A stretch of DNA of 18,743 nucleotides, taken from Deltaproteobacteria bacterium. Its GTDB lineage: Bacteria; Desulfobacterota; Desulfobacteria; Desulfobacterales; JAFDDL01. A program made the position numbers and the translations under genes. Shown here piece after piece: positions 14,670 through 18,743 of this stretch (the first letter of the stretch is position 1; every line of letters starts with the position of its first letter). The notes beneath the pieces are model-generated. The model saw only the letters and a list, made by a program, of their open reading frames with translations, was not told where the DNA came from and did no database searches. The stretch lies in contig JAFDDL010000064.1 in NCBI GenBank assembly GCA_019310865.1, positions 1 through 18,743 on the forward strand, written 5' to 3'.

Positions 14670-16709
14670 TTGGCCACACTGGCGGTGTTTGAGGCACCGG
14701 TACCCATGCGGATCGTCGGAAGGCTATCTCCGCTGCTTCCTGACCAATTGCTGGATCTTTTACGGCGAGGCCAGGCGCAGAATATCATTCACGAAACTGG
14801 TCAGGATCTCTTCGCTCTTTCCCGCAAAATTCCCAAAGGCCTTCGCGACCAAATCAATACCATTAATAGCCCTGAACGGCTGAACAGTCTTTATCAAATG
14901 ATTAAAGAAAATGACGAATGGGGTAACCTGTCCGCAGGTCTATACGTGACACTTCTGGAAAAATGCGGCCGGGAAAAAGAAACGGCTGAATTATATACCG
15001 AAATGGCGAATCAGGCGATCGCTTCCGGTGATCGGGTTGCTGCATATGAATACTATTTGAATGTTATCCAGATACTCAAGGCCCACCTGGGGAAAAACCA
15101 AAATGACGTGCTGTTTGTGAGCACCTGTTTGAGATTTTGCTACCTTTACGATTTTTTTGGCAAATTTGATACATCGTTTCAGAAAATTATGGACAAAGCC
15201 GTCACAGCCGCCGGACGCGTAGGAGACCGTCGATCCGAGGCGCTTTTGAAGTTGCATCTGGGATTCTACCATTGGCTGTATGGGCAAACGTCAAAAGCAA
15301 TTACCATACTAGATTCCGGTCGCCGGATCGTCGAGGAGCTTGGTGATGAGGATATCCAAATCCGATCCAATGATTTCATCGGTGTTTATTATTACGCACA
15401 GGGCTTGAACAAAAAAGCCTTGGCATGTTTCGAAAAATCGAAATTCCCCTTGACAACAGAATCAGGATTACTCCATATCCCAACCTTAATGGCGTACAGC
15501 GCCGCCTATACCGGCCAGTTCGATCGTGCGATTGGACACCTCGACTACTACTGGCAACTTGCCAAGAAAAAAGGATTGGACTCGATATCATCCGAATACA
15601 GAGTTTGCCTTGGGGTTTTTCTTTTGGTTATTAACAGAACCGGCGAAGCGATTCGACATATTCGCCAGGCATTGAAAACAGCAGAAGCCGGCAACAATGA
15701 ATTGGCCGTTTATTGCGCTGAACTTGCACTTGCCTTATATTATTATAAAAATCACCAGCATGATGAGGCAAAAAATCTATTGGACAAAGCGCTAACAAGA
15801 ATAAGCACTTCACACCTATCCATATTAACCCTGGAGCCCTGGTATATAGAATTGATTTACGATCTCGAACACCTGGGCTTCTCTCCTCTCAGAGGATTTA
15901 GCTTTTCGCAGGTGGCGCGGCGCATCCTGAAGGAAAACAATTACCATTACAAGGGTGTCATACTCAGGCTGATGGCGCAGGAACACTTGGCCCAAGGCAA
16001 AACACAGAAGACGGTCCTGAAGTATCTAAACGAAAGTGAAGCCTACCTCAAAATGTCGGAAGATCCGATTCAACTTGCAAAGACTAGAATCAATATCGCA
16101 CGGGTGTTGATGTCTCAAAACGAAGTCGAAACAGCCAGGGAGAAGGCAGTAAAGGCAAGGCAAGGACTGTCGGGTCGGTGGGAGGATTTGTTTCCAGACG
16201 ATCTGAGATCGCTTTTAACGGAAGGCGGCAAGATAGACATCGATAGGAGGGCGCAGGACAATCTCATAGACCGATTTTTCGATATGATCACCAGGCTGCC
16301 CATCGCCCAGAGCCTGGACGCGAACCTTTCGAGTCTTCTTGCCAACATGAATCGACTGCTCGGGGCTGATCGGGGGGCCATATTTCTGACCGATGAGAAA
16401 AATCGACTGCAACTAACGGTTTTTGAAAAGCTAAGCGGTAGTGAAATCGGTTCCCGTAAGTTTCAATCAAACATGGCGTTGGTGAAAAAATGCCACCGGG
16501 AAAAATGCCCCCTGATGGCCTTGAACAATCCCGACACCCTGTCGGACTTGTCTGCCCATAGCCACAAGTCGCTAATCTGTTTTCCTCTGATAATCGACGA
16601 TGAACAAATTGGCGTACTTTACCATGACAGCTTCTATACGGCAGACGGCATCAAAGGGCCGGATGAAAAAAATTGGCCCGCATGTGCGAACACATTTCCC
16701 GGCATGTAG
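14670..16709 (+). CDS. Sensor half of a sigma-54 regulator: winged-helix-like, TPR and GAF domains
   Basis: The first available start in this frame is the TTG at 14670; the ATG at 14706 is the alternative. The frame is open from 14589. Residues 1-90 (TLAVFEAPVPMRIVGRLSP, LLDLLRRG) resemble the winged-helix segment that follows the NTPase of STAND/MalT-like regulators, not a natural N-terminus. Residues about 95-500 are helical repeats of TPR type (for example AAYEYYLNVIQILKAHLG and KALACFEKSKF). Residues about 545-660 are a GAF domain (LLGADRGAIFLTDEKNRLQL, ICFPLIIDDEQIGVLYHDSF). The frame ends at 16709, just after the GAF domain, where the AAA+ half continues in the -1 frame. Either the two halves are joined by frameshifting at the A7 run or the gene is broken. 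It is divergent from the array and is its likely activator. Confidence 0.8.
   Translation: MATLAVFEAPVPMRIVGRLSPLLPDQLLDLLRRGQAQNIIHETGQDLFALSRKIPKGLRDQINTINSPERLNSLYQMIKENDEWGNLSAGLYVTLLEKCGREKETAELYTEMANQAIASGDRVAAYEYYLNVIQILKAHLGKNQNDVLFVSTCLRFCYLYDFFGKFDTSFQKIMDKAVTAAGRVGDRRSEALLKLHLGFYHWLYGQTSKAITILDSGRRIVEELGDEDIQIRSNDFIGVYYYAQGLNKKALACFEKSKFPLTTESGLLHIPTLMAYSAAYTGQFDRAIGHLDYYWQLAKKKGLDSISSEYRVCLGVFLLVINRTGEAIRHIRQALKTAEAGNNELAVYCAELALALYYYKNHQHDEAKNLLDKALTRISTSHLSILTLEPWYIELIYDLEHLGFSPLRGFSFSQVARRILKENNYHYKGVILRLMAQEHLAQGKTQKTVLKYLNESEAYLKMSEDPIQLAKTRINIARVLMSQNEVETAREKAVKARQGLSGRWEDLFPDDLRSLLTEGGKIDIDRRAQDNLIDRFFDMITRLPIAQSLDANLSSLLANMNRLLGADRGAIFLTDEKNRLQLTVFEKLSGSEIGSRKFQSNMALVKKCHREKCPLMALNNPDTLSDLSAHSHKSLICFPLIIDDEQIGVLYHDSFYTADGIKGPDEKNWPACANTFPGM
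16667..16673 (+). other. Slippery A-run at the frame change between the GAF and AAA+ halves
   Basis: The zero-frame codons are GAA AAA AAT, so the heptamer A-AAA-AAT fits the X-XXY-YYZ form for -1 slippage. A -1 step continues directly as TTG GCC CGC ATG TGC, joining ...DEKN to LARMCEHIS in one reading. An 8th A in the run would do the same. This may be programmed frameshifting, transcriptional slippage, a true deletion or a sequencing error. Confidence 0.5.
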
Positions 16710-17719
16710 CGCGTTGCCGGGAAGTCGGCCGACTGTTGGAAAATACAAAAAAGGCGGTGGCTCGAGACTCAGCCGGGACAACCGAACCCAACATTTCGGA
16801 TTTTATCGCCTTCAGCCCAGCTATACGCGATGTTTTGTATCAGGCGGACCGGGTGGCGAGCACCGACAGCACGATTCTGATTATGGGTGAGACGGGAGTG
16901 GGAAAGGAGCTTTTGGCAAAACGAATCCATGCAATGAGTCAACGCGTTGACGAGTCGTTTATCGTGGTGGACGCGACCACAATTCCTGAAAATCTGGTGG
17001 AAAGCGAACTGTTCGGACATGAAAAGGGTGCCTTTACCGGCGCGGACAGGCGAAAGATCGGCCGGATCGAATTGGCGGATAAGGGGACCCTCTTCATCGA
17101 TGAAGTCGGCGAAATGCCCCTGACGACACAGGTGAAGTTGCTACGGGTCATACAGGAAAAGAGCTTTGTTCGAATCGGAGGGACCATTCCCATTTCATCC
17201 AATTTCAGGCTCGTTGTGGCCACTAATCGCGATCTTGAAGCTGAAGTAAGAAAAGGCGCCTTTCGAAAAGATCTGTTTTTTCGACTAAATACGATCCCGC
17301 TGACCCTACCGCCTCTGAGGGATCGCAAGGAAGACATTGTGGAACTGACCAGGCATTTTCTGGAAAGGTTTTCACGGAAATATACTCGCTCCGCTCTGAC
17401 ACTTTCGCCCGAGGAAGAAGAAAAAGCGAAACAATATTACTGGCCGGGAAATATTCGGGAGCTTCAAAATGTCACGGAACGTTCCGTGATCCTCGCAGAG
17501 GGGGGCAGGCTGGAGTTGAACCTTTCCTGTGACTTTGGACCTTCCGACACGCCTGATTTTTCGGAAGTAATGACCCTTGATGAACTCCAGCGCCGCTACA
17601 TCAAATTTATTTTAAACAAAACCGGGGGGAAGCTATCCGGACCCGGATCTGCCGCCGAATTGTTGGGTATTCATCGGGGAACGCTCTATTCAAGGATGAA
17701 AAAACTGGGCCTCAGCTGA
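16673..17719 (+). CDS. Effector half of the sigma-54 regulator: AAA+ sigma-54 interaction domain and Fis-type HTH
   Basis: The 348 codons contain the Walker A motif GETGVGKE (about 72-79), the sigma-54 contact loop GAFTGA in GHEKGAFTGADRR, Walker B GTLFIDEVGEMP, and the sensor/arginine-finger region FRKDLFFRLNTIPLTLPPLR. A C-terminal Fis-type helix-turn-helix (SAAELLGIHRGTLYSRMKK) follows. All residues needed for ATPase-driven opening of sigma-54 promoters appear intact. The frame begins at a TTG in the A7 region; an ATG at 16682 is also possible, but neither has a good ribosome site. That favours reading this half as the continuation of the upstream sensor half (about 1016 residues if joined). 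If translated alone it would be a constitutive activator. It probably controls the promoter at 14514-14529. Confidence 0.85.
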   Translation: MARMCEHISRHVARCREVGRLLENTKKAVARDSAGTTEPNISDFIAFSPAIRDVLYQADRVASTDSTILIMGETGVGKELLAKRIHAMSQRVDESFIVVDATTIPENLVESELFGHEKGAFTGADRRKIGRIELADKGTLFIDEVGEMPLTTQVKLLRVIQEKSFVRIGGTIPISSNFRLVVATNRDLEAEVRKGAFRKDLFFRLNTIPLTLPPLRDRKEDIVELTRHFLERFSRKYTRSALTLSPEEEEKAKQYYWPGNIRELQNVTERSVILAEGGRLELNLSCDFGPSDTPDFSEVMTLDELQRRYIKFILNKTGGKLSGPGSAAELLGIHRGTLYSRMKKLGLS

Positions 17720-18042
17720 TAAAATGTTATGGTGAAGGTGGATTCGTTTTGTCAGTAAGGAATGACAGTTGGATAGATTTGCCGCTAAGGCTTCAGCTTG
17801 GCTTCAGCGATAGTCACTTTTCGTATCAGGATATCACACAATTTTACGGATTTGGACTTTGAAACATATGTTCACGGCGCCATAACGTCTTAAAAATCCT
17901 GTGCTTGTTCAGCATATCCGGCATCCGTGACGATCTCCATCGCATTGCCTTTACAACACGTTGCCGGAGAATGTGCGGCGCACGGTGAATGTAAACGTCA
18001 ATTATGGTTTCAGGCTTATCCCTCAGCAGGAATGCAATATTC
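17720..18042. other. Gene-poor region with a short direct repeat
   Basis: I see no gene here. GGCTTCAGC occurs twice in a row (17789-17797 and 17800-17808, two bases apart). GCTAAG and CTTGGC around the first copy could form a weak stem. The minus strand over 17844-18068 has an open frame of 74 codons with no family resemblance, and this is likely decayed sequence between the regulator and the broken recombinase. Confidence 0.5.
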
Positions 18043-18430
18043 TTAATTACGGGGATGGTACTTATCATGCATCTTTTTCAGATGTTCTTTGGCCACATGG
18101 GTATAAATCTGTGTGGTGGAGATGTCGACATGGCCCAGCATCACCTGGACGGTCCGTAAATCCGCACCGCCTTCCAGAAGATGGCTGGCAAAGGAATGGC
18201 GAAGGCTGTGCGGGGTGACCTTTTTTTGAATGTTGGTCTTGAGCGCATATTTTTTCAATATTTTCCAAAACCCCTAGGCGGGCCATGGTCAGGTAAACGG
18301 TTATTTTCTGTTTGGCATAGGTGCCGATGGGGACCACACGTTCCTTGGCGCCTTTACCGAAGACTTTGACAAAACCGGCTTCCAGATTCACATCCTGGAT
18401 CTTGACCGTAATGGCATCCAATTCCTCGGA
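18043..18430 (-). pseudogene. Decayed XerD-like tyrosine recombinase
   Basis: Two minus-strand frames are needed. One (about 18274-18430) reads SEELDAITVKIQDVNLEAGF and VKVFGKGAKERVVPIG, the start of the catalytic domain with the beta-hairpin Lys. The other (18043-18273) reads [11 protein letters not shown], then [35 protein letters not shown] and KYHPRN, containing the HxxR, H and Tyr active-site residues. Between the frames about 35 residues of the family are missing, and the second frame is closed by a TAG at 18274-18276. The first catalytic Arg (GLRxSEL in the family) is not found; AKPSEEL stands there. The N-terminal SAM-like domain is also absent. The gene cannot make an active recombinase. 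Confidence 0.85.
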
Positions 18431-18509
18431 CGGTTTGGCTTTAAACACCCGGCGCTTGAATTTGATTTTGGGTAAGGGTTTTTTGCTCAGGTCGTTAATA
18501 ATATGATTG

Positions 18510-18538
18510 TTGACAGAAAATATGCCTTTAGACATACT
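18510..18538 (+). promoter_or_regulatory. Sigma-70-type promoter for the gene at the right edge
   Basis: A perfect -35 TTGACA (18510-18515) is followed after exactly 17 bases by CATACT (18533-18538), which matches TATAAT at 4 of 6 positions. The predicted start near 18545 lies about 65 bases before the ATG at 18610. Confidence 0.5.
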
Positions 18539-18574
18539 CCGAACGAATAAACAGTTCAAGGCATAAAGTTCGGA
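18538..18574. repeat. Inverted repeat over the predicted transcription start
   Basis: TCCGAAC (18538-18544) and GTTCGGA (18568-18574) are perfect 7-bp inverted copies 23 bases apart. They begin at the last base of the -10 element. They could be a repressor operator or a 5' leader hairpin. Confidence 0.35.
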
Positions 18575-18609
18575 AATTACGGAGATCGGATTTAAATGGA
18601 TATAGACCA

Positions 18610-18743
18610 ATGAATGAAGGTGAACAGGTCTACAAAAAGCTGCAGCGGCATCTCGATAAACAAGCGGTGGGATTTCCAACGACACGCTCGCGATCCGAGA
18701 TAAAAATCCTGCAGCATATTTTTACGCCCGAAGAGGCTGAGAT
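18610..18743 (+). CDS. Start of a gene running off the window; possibly a Desulfobacterota iron-sulfur protein
   Basis: The ATG at 18610 opens a frame to the end of the window (44 codons), beginning MNEGEQVYKKLQRHLDKQAV and continuing with GFPTTRSRSEIKILQHIFTPEEAE. The pattern of a short helix, then V-G-F-P-x-T, then E-I-x-(I/L)-L-x-x-(I/L)-F-T-P-E-E-A, resembles the N-terminus of a family of 4Fe-4S proteins with an N-terminal helix-turn-helix-like segment known in sulfate reducers. That is from memory, and the cysteines would lie beyond the edge. The ribosome site is weak (GGA about 9 bases upstream). A sigma-70-like promoter lies upstream on the same strand. Confidence 0.55.
   Translation, partial: MNEGEQVYKKLQRHLDKQAVGFPTTRSRSEIKILQHIFTPEEAE

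Noticed and set aside
17844..18068. A 74-codon minus-strand frame beyond the recombinase
   Set aside because: No domain resemblance and no ribosome site; it overlaps the end of a decayed gene, so it is treated as decayed sequence.
1..18743. CRISPR arrays, tRNA or rRNA genes
   Set aside because: No regularly spaced repeats, cloverleaf-like segments or conserved rRNA stretches were seen on reading both strands.

Overview
The window looks like a catabolic accessory region from a Gram-negative bacterium. An outer-membrane TonB-dependent receptor and a sigma-54 promoter with an adjacent enhancer-binding regulator support this. The fumarate-reductase-like flavoprotein with a small 2Fe-2S partner, the iron-sulfur-type gene start at the right edge and the general style of the genes suggest an anaerobe of the Desulfobacterota type. 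That taxonomic call is inference from gene content, not from a marker gene.

Layout. (1) Bases 1-336 hold two broken gene ends in different frames: the C-terminus of a TonB-dependent receptor, and the C-terminus of what looks like an L-2-amino-thiazoline-4-carboxylate hydrolase family protein. (2) Bases 376-3059 are a rightward three-gene unit: an FAD protein of the SdhA/FrdA/AprA fold without the usual succinate/fumarate residues, a one-domain 2Fe-2S ferredoxin, and a stand-alone N-terminal domain of the acyl-CoA thioesterase/bile acid-CoA:amino acid N-acyltransferase (BAAT) family. (3) Bases 3060-3242 separate convergent units and contain a nested hairpin. (4) Bases 3243-14415 are a long leftward array. 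In transcription order it encodes a DUF885 metallopeptidase-like protein, a triple-module VOC (glyoxalase-fold) protein, E2, E1-alpha and E1-beta of a 2-oxoacid/acetoin-type dehydrogenase complex, a small remnant of an acyl-CoA synthetase, a metal-dependent amidohydrolase, a full TonB-dependent receptor and a short-chain dehydrogenase. (5) Bases 14416-14669 carry a consensus-perfect sigma-54 (-24/-12) promoter pointing into that array. (6) Bases 14670-17719 encode a divergent TPR-GAF-AAA+-Fis regulator that is split by a frame change at an A7 run and appears to lack its original N-terminus. (7) Bases 17720-18430 are mostly non-coding sequence and a decayed XerD-like tyrosine recombinase. (8) A rightward gene begins at 18610 and runs off the window.

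How the genes may work together: the receptor would import an unknown substrate across the outer membrane. Cytoplasmic hydrolases (DUF885, amidohydrolase), a VOC enzyme, an NAD-type SDR and the flavoprotein/ferredoxin pair would process it. The thiamine-diphosphate dehydrogenase complex would turn a 2-oxo or acyloin intermediate into an acyl-CoA. The sigma-54 regulator beside the promoter would switch the array on. No E3 (dihydrolipoamide dehydrogenase) is present, so it would have to come from elsewhere. The substrate cannot be named from sequence. Remnants at several junctions and a decayed integrase suggest the cluster was assembled by recombination.
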